A DNA stretch of 64,000 nt from an uncultured Paracoccaceae bacterium (GCA_937864535.1 CALMJS010000015.1:124001-188000); one strand, 5' to 3'; shown: positions 1-9,300, counted from the first letter of the stretch. Notes: a model not told the origin generated them from the sequence alone. Numbers and translations: made by a program.

Positions 1-92
1 GTCGGTTTGGAGCCGCCGGCCCCGGTCCCTATCGCGATAGATTTGGGGCCGCTGACCATAAACGCAAGCAAAAGCCTGAATTTTTCCGCCGG

Positions 93-287
93 TCAGGCCG
101 GGCTGGCGTCGAAACCGACCCCGTCCAGGGCCGCGATGATGGCCGCCGCGTCGCGGGTGCTGCTGACAGCGATCGTGCGGGTGGTCAGATCGACCTCGAC
201 CTGTGCTGCAGGGTCCAGTGTCGTCAGTGCGGTGGTGACTGTGGCCTTGCAATGTCCACAGTTCATTTCGGGGATATGGAATTTCAT
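93..287 (-). CDS. copZ: CopZ-like copper chaperone (HMA domain)
   Basis: This 64-residue protein is a single heavy-metal-associated domain. The metal-binding motif MNCGHC lies near residues 8-13, with cysteines at 10 and 13. The family carries Cu(I) in the cytoplasm and hands it to P-type ATPases such as the divergent copA next to it. The length is usual for CopZ. A CueR-type promoter lies just upstream on the same strand, so it should be copper-induced together with copA. Nothing recognisable follows it in the first 92 bases of the window. Confidence 0.88.
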   Translation of the reverse strand: MKFHIPEMNCGHCKATVTTALTTLDPAAQVEVDLTTRTIAVSSTRDAAAIIAALDGVGFDASPA

Positions 288-311
288 GTTAGTCTCCTGT
301 GTGCATGTGGA

Positions 312-342
312 TATCTGGGGCCTCCACCAACTGGAAGGTCAA
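312..342 (-). promoter_or_regulatory. CueR-type promoter of copZ
   Basis: Read on the - strand, a TTGACC -35 box is followed by a 19-base spacer and a weak -10 (CAGATA). The spacer carries the dyad CCTTCC-N7-GGAGG. A long 19-base spacer with a dyad across it is the hallmark of MerR-family activated promoters, and this dyad resembles the CueR operator. Confidence 0.65.
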
Positions 343-349
343 GGGGGGC

Positions 350-380
350 TTGACCTTCTTGTTACTGGAAGGCCTATCTG
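350..380 (+). promoter_or_regulatory. CueR-type promoter of copA
   Basis: TTGACC (350-355) is separated by 19 bases from TATCTG (375-380). The spacer region contains the dyad ACCTTC-N8-GGAAGG, very close to the known E. coli copA operator. The site sits 25 bases upstream of the copA start and lies back to back with the copZ promoter. CueR encoded downstream is the expected activator. Confidence 0.8.
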
Positions 381-404
381 GATTGAAAACAGTAGGAAAC
401 TCTT

Positions 405-2831
405 ATGCCTCAGTCCGTGACCCTCGACATCGAAGGTATGACCTGCGCGTCCTGCGTGGCGCGGGTCGAAAAACTGGCCTCCAAGGTCGAGGGTGTGACG
501 GATGTTGCGGTCAACCTCGCCAATGAAACGGCACAGGTTACATTTGACGGACCGGGTGTCCCCGTCGCGGTGGCCGAGGCGCTCCGTCGCGGCGGCTATG
601 GTGCAACGCCGCGCAACTACACCTTGTCGGTCGCTGGCATGACCTGCGCGTCTTGTGTGACGCGTGTCGAAAAAATCCTGATGCGGCAGGTCGGGACACT
701 CTCGGCCACGGTGAATCTGGCGACGGAAACCGCGCAGGTCCAGACCTTTGCACATGATCCCGCCCCGATCCTTGCCGGGTTGGAGAGGGCCGGATATCCG
801 GCAAAACCATCGTCCGGTTCGGGCAGTCAGACGGTCGCAGAGCGCAAGGCGGTCGAGGCACAGGCCTTTCTCGATCGGCTGATCGTGGCGATTGTCCTGA
901 CCCTGCCGGTGTTTCTGACGGAGATGGCGGGCCATGTCTATATGCCGTTCCATCATTGGATTGCCGCGTCGATCAGCGTGACGACGTACCACGTCCTGCA
1001 ACTGGTGCTTGCCACGGTGCTGCTGGCATGGCCGGGGCGGGACTTTTTCCTGCATGGTCTGCCGGCCCTGATCCGCGGCGCGCCGGATATGAATAGTCTG
1101 GTGTCGATGGGTGCCGGAGCGGCCTATCTGTTTTCGCTGTTGGTGACGATTGCCCCCGGCCTCTTACCCGAAGGCTCTGCCAACGTCTATTTCGAAGCCG
1201 CGATGGTCATTGTGACCCTGATTTTGCTCGGCAAATACCTCGAGGCGCGGGCCAAAGGCCGGACTGGTGCCGCAATTGACGCGCTCCTCGCTTTGGCGCC
1301 CAAGGTTGCTCTCGTGCAGCGCGGCGAAGACACCGTGGAAATTGCGATTGCCGACATTGCGGTGCGGGACACCGTGCTGGTGCGTCCGGGCGGTCAAATT
1401 CCGGTCGACGGGATCGTACTGTCTGGCCGTAGCTACGTGGACGAATCGATGGTGACGGGCGAACCCGTCCCGGTCGAGAGAACACTTGGCGATCCGGTGA
1501 TCGCGGGAACGATCAACGGGTCTGGCGCGCTGACGATCGAGGTCACGTCGACTGGCGGCGATACGGTGCTGGCGCGGATCGTGCGGCTGGTCGAACAGGC
1601 CCAAGGCGCCAAACTGCCGATTCAGGCGCTGGTCGATCGGGTTACGGCGATATTTGTTCCCGTGGTTATCGTGATTTCCTTGGCTACGGCCGCGATTTGG
1701 CTGGCGCTGGGCGGAACGGTCGCGCAGGCGCTGGTCTCTGCGGTCAGTGTTTTGATCATCGCCTGCCCCTGCGCGATGGGGTTGGCGACGCCGACCTCGA
1801 TCATGGTGGGGACGGGGCGCGCGGCGGAACTCGGTATCCTGTTTCGCAAAGGCGATGCCCTCCAGCGTCTGGCCGAAGTTCGTAGCTTTGCCTTTGACAA
1901 GACCGGGACACTGACCGAGGGCCGCCCGGAACTCTCTACAGTATATGCAGAAAATCGCCGCGAAGCGCTGCGGCTGGTGTCCGGGCTAGAGGCGCTGTCC
2001 GAACATCCCGTGGCCTCCGCGGTTTTGCGCGCGGCGATGGAGCAGGGCGTCCGGCCACCACTGGCGTCGGACTTCGAGGCGCTATCGGGGATGGGGGTGC
2101 AGGGCATCGTCGACGGTCGATTTGTTCTGGTCGGCACCGAACGGTTGATGACGGAACGGGATGTCGACGTGACGCGCTATGTTGCGCGCGCCCAGTCACT
2201 GGCCATCGAGGGCCAATCGGTGTTCTTTGTCGCCGTCGAGGGCCAAATGTACGGGCTGATGGGCGTTTCGGACCCGCTGCGCGCCACCGCGATGTCCACG
2301 GCTGATCAGCTGCGCAATCGTGGCATCAAGATTACCATGATTACCGGTGATAGCGCCGAGACCGCGCAGACGATTGGCCGGCGGCTCGGGATTGATGACA
2401 TCTGCGCCGAGGTTCTACCAGAGGACAAGGCGAACATCGTCGCTGGCCTACGCAATAAGGCCCCCGTGGCCTATGTCGGTGACGGGATCAACGATGCCCC
2501 TGCGCTGGCAGAGGCAGACGTCGGCCTGGCCATGGCAACCGGGGCCGATGTGGCGGTGCAGACCGCCGATGTGGTGCTGATGGGCGGGGACGTGTCACTG
2601 GCAGCCTCGGCCTTCCGCATAAGCCGCGCCGTGATGCGTAACATTCGACAAAACCTGTTCTGGGCCTTTGCCTATAATGTCGCCCTGATCCCGGTTGCCG
2701 CCGGGGCTCTCTATCCGGTTTTCGGCATCACGCTGTCGCCGATGCTGGGCGCGGCGGCAATGGCGTTTTCATCGGTGTTTGTGGTCACCAATGCCCTGCG
2801 GCTGCGCGGCTATTCGGCTGGGCGGGGGTAA
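405..2831 (+). CDS. copA: Cu(I)-exporting P1B-type ATPase CopA
   Basis: This 808-residue membrane ATPase exports Cu(I) from the cytoplasm. Two N-terminal HMA domains each carry GMTCASC (first pair of cysteines at 14 and 17). They are followed by the transmembrane ion site CPC (in [11 protein letters not shown]), the phosphorylation motif DKTGT and the hinge motif GDGINDAP. The length is normal for a two-HMA CopA. The start is supported by AGGAAA seven bases upstream. The CueR-type promoter lies upstream, and cueR begins one base after the stop, so the pump and its sensor are co-transcribed. Confidence 0.96.
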   Translation: MPQSVTLDIEGMTCASCVARVEKLASKVEGVTDVAVNLANETAQVTFDGPGVPVAVAEALRRGGYGATPRNYTLSVAGMTCASCVTRVEKILMRQVGTLSATVNLATETAQVQTFAHDPAPILAGLERAGYPAKPSSGSGSQTVAERKAVEAQAFLDRLIVAIVLTLPVFLTEMAGHVYMPFHHWIAASISVTTYHVLQLVLATVLLAWPGRDFFLHGLPALIRGAPDMNSLVSMGAGAAYLFSLLVTIAPGLLPEGSANVYFEAAMVIVTLILLGKYLEARAKGRTGAAIDALLALAPKVALVQRGEDTVEIAIADIAVRDTVLVRPGGQIPVDGIVLSGRSYVDESMVTGEPVPVERTLGDPVIAGTINGSGALTIEVTSTGGDTVLARIVRLVEQAQGAKLPIQALVDRVTAIFVPVVIVISLATAAIWLALGGTVAQALVSAVSVLIIACPCAMGLATPTSIMVGTGRAAELGILFRKGDALQRLAEVRSFAFDKTGTLTEGRPELSTVYAENRREALRLVSGLEALSEHPVASAVLRAAMEQGVRPPLASDFEALSGMGVQGIVDGRFVLVGTERLMTERDVDVTRYVARAQSLAIEGQSVFFVAVEGQMYGLMGVSDPLRATAMSTADQLRNRGIKITMITGDSAETAQTIGRRLGIDDICAEVLPEDKANIVAGLRNKAPVAYVGDGINDAPALAEADVGLAMATGADVAVQTADVVLMGGDVSLAASAFRISRAVMRNIRQNLFWAFAYNVALIPVAAGALYPVFGITLSPMLGAAAMAFSSVFVVTNALRLRGYSAGRG

Positions 2832-2832
2832 T

Positions 2833-3234
2833 ATGAATATCAAAGAGGCATCGCAGCGCACGGGACTGCCGTCGAAAACCATCCGCTATTACGAGGACAT
2901 CGGGCTGGTCGCGCCGCAGCGGGATACAAACGGATATCGGCGTTTTTCAGATAAGGACATGCATCGACTGGGTTTTGTCGGTCGCGCCCGTGCGTTGGGA
3001 TTTTCCATCGAGGAATGTCGCAACCTCTTGGCACTTTATGCCGATCAGACCCGGGCCAGCGCCGAAGTTAAAGAGATCGCCCACCAGCATCTGATCGAAA
3101 TCGACCGCCGCATCGCCGAAATGACCGAAATGCGGAACACGCTCGGTCAATTGGTGCGCTGCTGCGCGGGGGATGACCGGCCGGACTGCCCGATCCTCGA
3201 GAGCCTTGCCGGGGGCGGTGCCGCAACGTCCTAG
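2833..3234 (+). CDS. cueR: CueR, copper-responsive MerR-family activator
   Basis: This 133-residue MerR-type regulator has an N-terminal winged helix (IRYYEDIGLV, then NGYRRF) and a dimerisation helix. The C-terminal metal loop CCAGDDRPDCPI has the cysteine spacing of CueR, which binds one Cu(I) ion. The ATG at 2833 is preferred over the longer track ORF, which would run back into copA in another frame. It is expected to activate the two long-spacer promoters at 312-380. Its stop overlaps the convergent allA stop by four bases. Confidence 0.93.
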   Translation: MNIKEASQRTGLPSKTIRYYEDIGLVAPQRDTNGYRRFSDKDMHRLGFVGRARALGFSIEECRNLLALYADQTRASAEVKEIAHQHLIEIDRRIAEMTEMRNTLGQLVRCCAGDDRPDCPILESLAGGGAATS

Positions 3235-3710
3235 AGGATCACCTGAAACGCGGGAACCTGCGCCTCTTGCAGGTTCGGTCCCTCGCCGATCCGGTCGACG
3301 ACCGCAAACAGTCCGGGTGCATGCAGGGGGGTCAGCCAGCCGTGCCATGTGCCGCGGTGCAGATTGATCGCCTGTCCCGGTTGGGTGACAAAGGCCTCGG
3401 GCGCGCCGGGTTGCCCGCCGTTATCCGGAGCGACGATCACCAGAAACGGGTCGAGGCTCATGGGGACAAAGGCCTGACTGCCGTCAGGATGCCGTTCGAG
3501 CAGGTCGCAGACATAGGGTAGCTCGCGCGGTTCGGCCTGAAACAGGCTGATCCCCGCGCGGCCGTCGTGGAAATCCAGCCGCGCGCGGTCGTGATAGCGC
3601 CCGCACAGGCCGCCGTTGATCAGACGATCCGGTGCACCGTCCGTATCGAGGACATCGCCATAGGGCGCAAAGGCGGCGGCTGTCAGGGTCTGGGCAATCA
3701 ACGTGATCAT
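3231..3710 (-). CDS. allA: Ureidoglycolate lyase (AllA)
   Basis: This 159-residue protein matches the AllA family, which splits ureidoglycolate into glyoxylate and urea at the end of purine degradation. Typical motifs are FAPYGDV near the start, FHDGR, FVPMSLDPFLVIVAP, and the LHRGTWHGWLTPL segment that contains a predicted active-site His. It is the last gene of a - strand operon, nine bases after the ureidoglycine aminohydrolase. Its TAG and the TAG of cueR share the palindrome CTAG. Confidence 0.92.
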   Translation of the reverse strand: MITLIAQTLTAAAFAPYGDVLDTDGAPDRLINGGLCGRYHDRARLDFHDGRAGISLFQAEPRELPYVCDLLERHPDGSQAFVPMSLDPFLVIVAPDNGGQPGAPEAFVTQPGQAINLHRGTWHGWLTPLHAPGLFAVVDRIGEGPNLQEAQVPAFQVIL

Positions 3711-3719
3711 CTGGGTATT

Positions 3720-4535
3720 TCAGAGTTTGAGGGCAGGGTGTCTGTTGACGTCTTTGTACAACAGATAGCGAAACGGCCCGTCGCCGGTCGCGATGCAGGC
3801 CTGCGGACAAAACGCACGGAGCCACATGAAATCGCCGGGGCCGACGTCGACCCAGCGTTCGTTCAGCAGATATTGCGCCGTTCCCTCCAGCACATAGAGC
3901 CCGTGTTCCATGACATGGGTTTCGGCAAAGGGAATGCGCCCGCCGGGGTGAAACGTCACGATATTGACGTGCATATCATGCGTCAGGTCGGTCGGATCGA
4001 CGAACCGCGTCGTGCCCCATTTGTCGGTGCCGGGCATCCATCGGATCGGCGTTTCCTGATCGCTTGTGACAAAGGGGAACGGCGCGTCCTGCCCGAAAAT
4101 CGGCGTATACCGTCGCCGGATCCAGTGAAACCGCAGCGGCGTTGTTCCGGCGTTGCGCAGCGTCCAGCGCGTGGCGGGCGGTGCATAGACATAACCGCCG
4201 GGTCCCAGAATATAGGTCTGGCCGGCAATGATCAGCTCCATGGTGCCTTCGGCGATGAACAGCACCCCTTCGGCATCGCGGTCCGGTTCGGGGCTGTCGC
4301 TGCCGCCATTCGGGGCGACCTCGACCGCATATTGGGCAAAGGTTTCGGCAAACCCGGTCAGGGGGCGCGCGATGATCCAGCAGTGGGTTCCGGTCCAGTT
4401 CGGCAGATAGCTGGTCGTGATCGACCGCATCGTCGCTGCGGGAATAAAGGCATAGCTCTCGGTGAAATGCGCCCGGTTGCTATCGGGCTCATCGGTCATC
4501 GGAGGCAGACCGCCGGGTGGAAAGGCATAGGTCAT
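3720..4535 (-). CDS. (S)-ureidoglycine aminohydrolase (bicupin)
   Basis: This 271-residue bicupin protein belongs to the family that releases ammonia from ureidoglycine, giving ureidoglycolate. N-terminal (ESYAFIPAATMR) and C-terminal metal-site motifs (THVMEHGLYVLEGT) fit that family, whose C-terminal cupin binds Mn. It starts four bases inside the end of the allantoinase gene and is followed closely by allA, so enzyme order and pathway order agree. The activity is inferred from family and context. Confidence 0.88.
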   Translation of the reverse strand: MTYAFPPGGLPPMTDEPDSNRAHFTESYAFIPAATMRSITTSYLPNWTGTHCWIIARPLTGFAETFAQYAVEVAPNGGSDSPEPDRDAEGVLFIAEGTMELIIAGQTYILGPGGYVYAPPATRWTLRNAGTTPLRFHWIRRRYTPIFGQDAPFPFVTSDQETPIRWMPGTDKWGTTRFVDPTDLTHDMHVNIVTFHPGGRIPFAETHVMEHGLYVLEGTAQYLLNERWVDVGPGDFMWLRAFCPQACIATGDGPFRYLLYKDVNRHPALKL

Positions 4536-5944
4536 GGCAGGATCGCTTTCAGTCGGTGATAGGCGATGCGTTCCACCTGTGCGCAGGCGGTCGCGAATTC
4601 GGTGTCCGAGTCATTTCCGATCCGCTGATGGAACGCGGCCAGAATGCTGGCCTTGGTGTGGTCGCGCACGGCAATGATAAACGGGAACCCGTGCTTTTGA
4701 ACATAGGTCCGATTGGCCTCGGTAAAGGTCACTCTTTCGTCATCGGTCAGGGCGTCCAGACCGGCGCTGGCCTGTTCGGCAGTGCTGTCAGCGGTCAAAC
4801 GCTTGGCCTGCGCCAGTTTGCCCGCCAGATCGGGGTGTGCCCGCAAAACCGCCATCCGTTCGTCCGGCGTGGCAGATCGGAACATGCGGGCCAAGGCGTT
4901 ATGCAGCCCCACGGCCGTATCATGCGCCGGACTCAGTTCCAGATGCCACGCGCGCTCGGCAATCCATGCGCTATGTTCGAAAATGCCGCCATAGGCCTCG
5001 ACAAACCTATCCAGCGCCATGGCCGAGGGCCGTTCCCAGCGGTGATGGGGATGGGTCTGCGCCCAGTGTCGGGCAATCTGCTGGCGCGTCGCGAACCAGA
5101 CGCCCTCATGGCGCGCGGCATAATCGAGGAATTTTTGTAGCCCCGCCAGTTTACCGGGCCGTCCGATCAGGCGGCAATGCAGGCCGATGGAAAACATCTT
5201 GGCCGCGCCCTCGCAGCCTTCGGCATAGAGGGTGTCAAAGCTGTCCTTGAGATAGGTGTAGAACTGTTCACCGGTGATATAGCCCGGCGCGGTGGCAAAC
5301 CGCATGTCATTGGCCTCTAGCGTGTAGGGCAGGACCAGTTGATCGCGCTCGCCCACCTCAAGCCAGTAGGGCAGGTCGTCGTCGTAGGTGTCGCTGATCC
5401 AGTCCAGCCCCAGTTCCGCCGTCAGGCGCACGGTGTTGACCGAGCAGCGCCCCGTGTACCACCCAGTGGGCGGGGTGCCGACCACCTCTGTATGCAGGCG
5501 CATCGCTTCGGCGATCTGGCGACGTTCCTCGTCGATGGGCATATCGCGATGTTCGACCCATTTCAGACCGTGGCTGGCAATTTCCCAGCCCGCGTCCTTC
5601 ATCGCCGCGACCTGCTGCGGACTGCGGGCCAGCGCGGTGGCCACCCCGTAAATCGTGACTGGCAGATTGCGGTCCGTAAACAGCCGGTGAAGTCGCCAAA
5701 ACCCCGCGCGGGCGCCGTATTCGTAAATCGATTCCATGTTCCAATGCCGCTGGGCGGGCCAAGGGGCTGCCCCCGCGATGTCGGACAGGAACGCCTCGGA
5801 CTGGCCATCGCCATGCAGGATATTGTTTTCGCCGCCCTCTTCGTAATTCAGCACAAGGCTGATCGCGATCTTTGCACCACCCGGCCAATTGGCCTGTGGC
5901 GGGGTTTCGCCGTGGCCGATCATGTTGCGCGGATATCGGTTCAT
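4532..5944 (-). CDS. puuE: Fused allantoinase (PuuE) and OHCU decarboxylase
   Basis: The 470-residue protein joins two enzymes. Residues about 1-305 are a polysaccharide-deacetylase-type allantoinase (NYEEGGENN, GWEIASHG, FSIGLHCRLIGRPG), which opens allantoin to allantoate. Residues about 310-470 are a 2-oxo-4-hydroxy-4-carboxy-5-ureidoimidazoline decarboxylase (RAHPDLAGK, LTDDERVTFTEANRTY, HGFPFIIAVRDH), which makes S-allantoin. The two steps are consecutive. This fusion is known in other Rhodobacterales. It is the first gene of the - strand purine operon and is divergent from uraH. Confidence 0.94.
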   Translation of the reverse strand: MNRYPRNMIGHGETPPQANWPGGAKIAISLVLNYEEGGENNILHGDGQSEAFLSDIAGAAPWPAQRHWNMESIYEYGARAGFWRLHRLFTDRNLPVTIYGVATALARSPQQVAAMKDAGWEIASHGLKWVEHRDMPIDEERRQIAEAMRLHTEVVGTPPTGWYTGRCSVNTVRLTAELGLDWISDTYDDDLPYWLEVGERDQLVLPYTLEANDMRFATAPGYITGEQFYTYLKDSFDTLYAEGCEGAAKMFSIGLHCRLIGRPGKLAGLQKFLDYAARHEGVWFATRQQIARHWAQTHPHHRWERPSAMALDRFVEAYGGIFEHSAWIAERAWHLELSPAHDTAVGLHNALARMFRSATPDERMAVLRAHPDLAGKLAQAKRLTADSTAEQASAGLDALTDDERVTFTEANRTYVQKHGFPFIIAVRDHTKASILAAFHQRIGNDSDTEFATACAQVERIAYHRLKAILP

Positions 5945-6085
5945 GCTTGCCTCTTGAGCGTTTGGTCAAATTTATGGTGTTGTGAAAAGCAAACTTTGGC
6001 AAGCATTGAGAAAATTTCGATACACTGGATCGACAAACAGATGGATCGCGGCGCAGACTCGCCAAAAATAACAGCGGAGAGGTAA
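5945..6085. promoter_or_regulatory. Divergent promoter region of the purine genes
   Basis: These 141 bases separate the divergent puuE and uraH operons and are clearly richer in A+T than the genes. The near-palindrome TTTGGTCAAA lies near 5961-5970. A possible + strand promoter is TTGGCA (5996-6001) with a 17-base gap to GATACA, or a 19-base gap to TACACT. No regulator gene is adjacent, so the controlling protein is unknown. Confidence 0.4.
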
Positions 6086-6445
6086 ATGGCAGGCGGCTTT
6101 TTGACGACACATGTTTTGGACACGGCACGCGGCGTCCCCGCTGCCGGTATGACCATCGACCTGTTCCGGCTGGACGGCGCGATCCGGCAACATCTGGGCC
6201 ACAAAATCACCAATGACGATGGCCGCACCGACGGGCCGATTCTGCCCAAAGAACACTTTGCAGTCGGCGTTTACGAACTGGAATTCCGGGTCGGGCACTA
6301 TCTGCGACAACTGGGGATCGAACTGCCGGAACCGTTGTTTCTGGACGTCGTGCCGATCCGTTTTGGCATTTCGGACCCGTTTTCGCACTATCATGTCCCA
6401 CTCTTGGTCTCGCCTTTTGGCTATTCCACTTATCGGGGGAGCTAA
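6086..6445 (+). CDS. uraH: 5-hydroxyisourate hydrolase (transthyretin-like)
   Basis: The 119-residue protein is a transthyretin-related HIU hydrolase. It ends with the diagnostic tail YSTYRGS, a variant of the family's YRGS signature. TTHVLDTARG near the N-terminus and HYHVPLLVSPF near the C-terminus supply predicted active-site residues. It hydrolyses 5-hydroxyisourate, the product of urate oxidation, to OHCU. It is three bases upstream of puuD, which makes its substrate. Confidence 0.95.
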   Translation: MAGGFLTTHVLDTARGVPAAGMTIDLFRLDGAIRQHLGHKITNDDGRTDGPILPKEHFAVGVYELEFRVGHYLRQLGIELPEPLFLDVVPIRFGISDPFSHYHVPLLVSPFGYSTYRGS

Positions 6446-6448
6446 CCC

Positions 6449-7663
6449 GTGACGGCAATTTTACTGGATTGGATCGAATTCGCGGTGCGCTGGCTGCACG
6501 TCATCACGGGCGTCGCGTGGATCGGGTCTTCGTTCTATTTTATCGCGCTGGATCTGGGTCTGCATCGCGATCGCAATCTGGCCAGCGGTGCCGATGGCGA
6601 AGAATGGCAGGTCCACGGCGGTGGATTTTACCACATCCAGAAATATCTGGTCGCCCCGGCGCAAATGCCCTCTGATCTGATCTGGCACAAATGGCAGAGC
6701 TATTCGACCTGGATGTCCGGATTTGCCCTGTTGTTCGTCGTCTATTATCTGGGCGGCGACCTCTATCTGATTGATCCGGCCAAACTCGACATCCCTGTCT
6801 GGCAGGGCGCGCTGATCTCTGTCGCCTCGCTGGCGCTGGGCTGGGTGTTGTACGACCGCATTTGCAAATCCAGGTTTGGCGATGACAACACGCGGCTGAT
6901 GATCGGCCTCTACATCATTCTGGTGGCGATGGCCTGGGGCTATACCGAGGTGTTCACCGGGCGCGCCGCGCTGATCCATCTGGGCGCATTCACGGCGACG
7001 ATCATGTCGGCCAACGTTTTCTTTATCATCATTCCGAACCAGAAAATCGTCGTCGCGGACCTGATTGTGGGCCGCAAACCCGACCCGAAATACGGCAAGA
7101 TCGCCAAGCAGCGGTCGACGCATAACAACTACCTGACGCTGCCAGTGGTGTTCCTGATGCTGTCGAACCATTATCCGCTGGCCTTTGGGACCGAGTATAA
7201 CTGGATCATCGCGTCGCTTGTCTTTCTGATGGGGGTCACGATCCGTCATTTCTTTAACGAAATGCATTCGCGGCGCGGGATGCTGTGGTGGACTTGGGGC
7301 GCGACGGCGGTGATTTTCGCGATCATCGTTTGGCTGTCGACCCTGTCGTCGTGGTCGTACCAAGAGGACGCGGCGCTCGGCGGCGTAGCCGAACGCTATG
7401 CCGCCGCCGAAAATTTCGATCTGGTGGTGGATATCGTCACGGCCAATTGTTCGATGTGCCACGCCGCAGAGCCGGGTTGGCCGGGGATGGCCACCCCGCC
7501 CAAGGACGTGATGCTGGAAACCCCTGCCCAGATTGCGGCACATGCCAAGCAGATCTACATGCAAGCGGGCGTCAGCCATGCCATGCCTCCGCCCGTTGCC
7601 GCCTATATCTATCCCGAGGATCGGGCCGAACTGGTCCGCTGGTTCGAGAGCGTCAGCGGCTAA
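6449..7663 (+). CDS. puuD: Membrane urate hydroxylase PuuD with cytochrome c domain
   Basis: This 404-residue protein has several membrane helices in its first 300 residues (for example WLHVITGVAWIGSSFYFI and the IMSANVFFIIIPNQK segment). A C-terminal cytochrome c domain follows, with a haem motif CSMCH near residue 335 and a Met ligand candidate in AMPPP. PuuD oxidises urate at the membrane and passes electrons to the respiratory chain, unlike soluble uricase. The start is GTG with GGGGGAG upstream. The stop overlaps convergent galM by 11 bases. Confidence 0.94.
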   Translation: MTAILLDWIEFAVRWLHVITGVAWIGSSFYFIALDLGLHRDRNLASGADGEEWQVHGGGFYHIQKYLVAPAQMPSDLIWHKWQSYSTWMSGFALLFVVYYLGGDLYLIDPAKLDIPVWQGALISVASLALGWVLYDRICKSRFGDDNTRLMIGLYIILVAMAWGYTEVFTGRAALIHLGAFTATIMSANVFFIIIPNQKIVVADLIVGRKPDPKYGKIAKQRSTHNNYLTLPVVFLMLSNHYPLAFGTEYNWIIASLVFLMGVTIRHFFNEMHSRRGMLWWTWGATAVIFAIIVWLSTLSSWSYQEDAALGGVAERYAAAENFDLVVDIVTANCSMCHAAEPGWPGMATPPKDVMLETPAQIAAHAKQIYMQAGVSHAMPPPVAAYIYPEDRAELVRWFESVSG

Positions 7664-8588
7664 ACCGCCATTCGGTTTCCTGGGTCCAGATTTCCCCCTT
7701 TTTGACCTGAATCCGGGGGAAATTCGGTTCGTGCGGTGCATTCGGCCAGAATTGCGGTTCAATGGCCAGCCCGTGATAGCCGCCATGGCGGGCATCATAG
7801 ACCTGAATGCCGGGCATATCGGTCGCGACCGTCATCGTCAGATCGCCGCCCTTTAGGATCAGCACGTCGCGCAGGTCCAGCCGGATGCGCGACAAACAGA
7901 AATTGTGATCCAGCGGCGGCTGGGCAGGCACCAGATCGCGCAGGCGGCGGAAATCATAGGCGGTGCCTTCGACCTCTTCGATGCCGGTGGGCAATTTTTC
8001 CTCATCCGTCGGCAGATAGGCCTGCGCGTTGACCTGCAACTGATGGCCCTCAAAGGTCGGTGCGCCCGTCAGGTTCCAATAGCTGTGGTTGACGACGTTG
8101 AGCATCGCGTCCTCGTCCGTGGTCGCGGTGATTTCCATGCGCAGGACGTTGTCGGGGCGAATGACGAAATGCACCATCAGACGCTGATTGCCGGGAAACC
8201 CTGCCTCGCCATCGGGCAGCGTTACGGACATCGTGACGCTATCGGGCTGGTGATCTTCGACTGTCCAGATTTTGGCGTGGCTGCTGGCCTCTGCGCTATG
8301 CAGCGTATTGCGGCCCTCATTGGGGGTCAGCATATGTTCGATGCCGCCGACCCGTGCCCGTGCCCCCTTGAGCCGGTTGCCCACGGGGCCGACGATCGCA
8401 CCGTAATATTTGCGCGGCCCCAGATAGTCTTCGGCCCGATCATATCCGAGCGTCAGGTTATACGGCACGCCAGCCAGACGCACCTCTTGCAGCGTTGCGC
8501 CCAATGTCAGGAAAGAGGCGGACAGGTCACCGCGCTGAATGGTCAGACGATCTACGGAACGCCCGTCGGACAGGGTATCAAAATGCAT
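7653..8588 (-). CDS. galM: Aldose 1-epimerase (galactose mutarotase)
   Basis: The protein from the ATG at 8588 has 311 residues. It carries family motifs NVVNHSYWNLTG (catalytic His region), DHNFCLSR and a catalytic Glu region LAIEPQFWPNAPH. The family interconverts alpha and beta sugar anomers in the cytoplasm. The longer track ORF adds 46 residues that overlap the dgoK-like gene and do not resemble the family, so the shorter start is used. It overlaps the upstream dgoK-like gene by 11 bases, suggesting translational coupling. Confidence 0.88.
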   Translation of the reverse strand: MHFDTLSDGRSVDRLTIQRGDLSASFLTLGATLQEVRLAGVPYNLTLGYDRAEDYLGPRKYYGAIVGPVGNRLKGARARVGGIEHMLTPNEGRNTLHSAEASSHAKIWTVEDHQPDSVTMSVTLPDGEAGFPGNQRLMVHFVIRPDNVLRMEITATTDEDAMLNVVNHSYWNLTGAPTFEGHQLQVNAQAYLPTDEEKLPTGIEEVEGTAYDFRRLRDLVPAQPPLDHNFCLSRIRLDLRDVLILKGGDLTMTVATDMPGIQVYDARHGGYHGLAIEPQFWPNAPHEPNFPRIQVKKGEIWTQETEWRFSR

Positions 8589-9294
8589 TCTTGGACTCCG
8601 AAAGTCGGTAATAGAGGGCGCAGAGCCCCGCCAGAGTTGTGTCGGGGATAGCGGTAACAGGACAGCCCTGCGCCGCCAAGCCCCGTGCGTAACCCTGCGC
8701 GAGGTCGCCCTCTCCGATGACCGCAACCTGTTGTCCCAGCCAGTAGGGCCGGGCGGCCTTGAGGTCGGTTCCGATGATCAGACCGCGCAGGAACGCCGCC
8801 GGTTTCCCCGTGTCCAGTGCCGACGCCATGCGCGGCAACAGCCATTCTGGCCGGTCCAGACCCTGATCCAGACCGGCATCGAAATCGGCCTCGGACCCGG
8901 TCCCGCCCAATCCAGCGGCAAGCGTCGGGGCGACCGAAGCCTGAAAGCTGATAATTTCATTGGCGCTGACTTGGACCCAATAGACGCGGTCCGTCACATG
9001 GCAGATCACACCGTCCCAGTCGCGGCAATGCAAATAGCCTGCGATTGCGGCGGCATGGGGCAGGATGTGATGCGGCTGGGCCTGTGTTATGGGGGGGAAC
9101 AGGCCCTGATCGGGAAACACCGGGCAGGGGGTTTGTCGTGGCCCTGCGTCATCGACCAGCCCGGCGATGATCTGTGGGCCGGTCCAGTCACCGACCAGTG
9201 CGGCAGGTTCAGTTCCCGTCCTGCGATCCAGAACCTCGAGCCCGCTCATCCGCCAACTGCGGCCACCGGGCAGGTCAATTGCGATCCATTCCAT
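8578..9294 (-). CDS. Degenerate 2-dehydro-3-deoxygalactonokinase (DgoK-like) protein
   Basis: The 238-residue protein resembles DgoK in its C-terminal half (FLRGLIIGTDLKAARPYW, then QGCPVTAIPDTTLAGL). DgoK phosphorylates KDGal in galactonate use. The usual N-terminal phosphate motif DWGST is replaced by DLPGG, the middle GTHxKWV motif is not recognisable (VTDRVYWV), and the protein is about 50 residues shorter than E. coli DgoK. It may therefore lack kinase activity. It is coupled to galM. Its Shine-Dalgarno site is part of a strong hairpin (see 9301-9336). Confidence 0.7.
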   Translation of the reverse strand: MEWIAIDLPGGRSWRMSGLEVLDRRTGTEPAALVGDWTGPQIIAGLVDDAGPRQTPCPVFPDQGLFPPITQAQPHHILPHAAAIAGYLHCRDWDGVICHVTDRVYWVQVSANEIISFQASVAPTLAAGLGGTGSEADFDAGLDQGLDRPEWLLPRMASALDTGKPAAFLRGLIIGTDLKAARPYWLGQQVAVIGEGDLAQGYARGLAAQGCPVTAIPDTTLAGLCALYYRLSESKNAF

Positions 9295-9300
9295 TTGTCA

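Noticed and set aside
1-92. Possible partial gene at the left edge (start of the 7-420 track ORF)
   Set aside because: The frame runs antisense through copZ and the promoters and resembles no family; nothing supported is seen in these bases.
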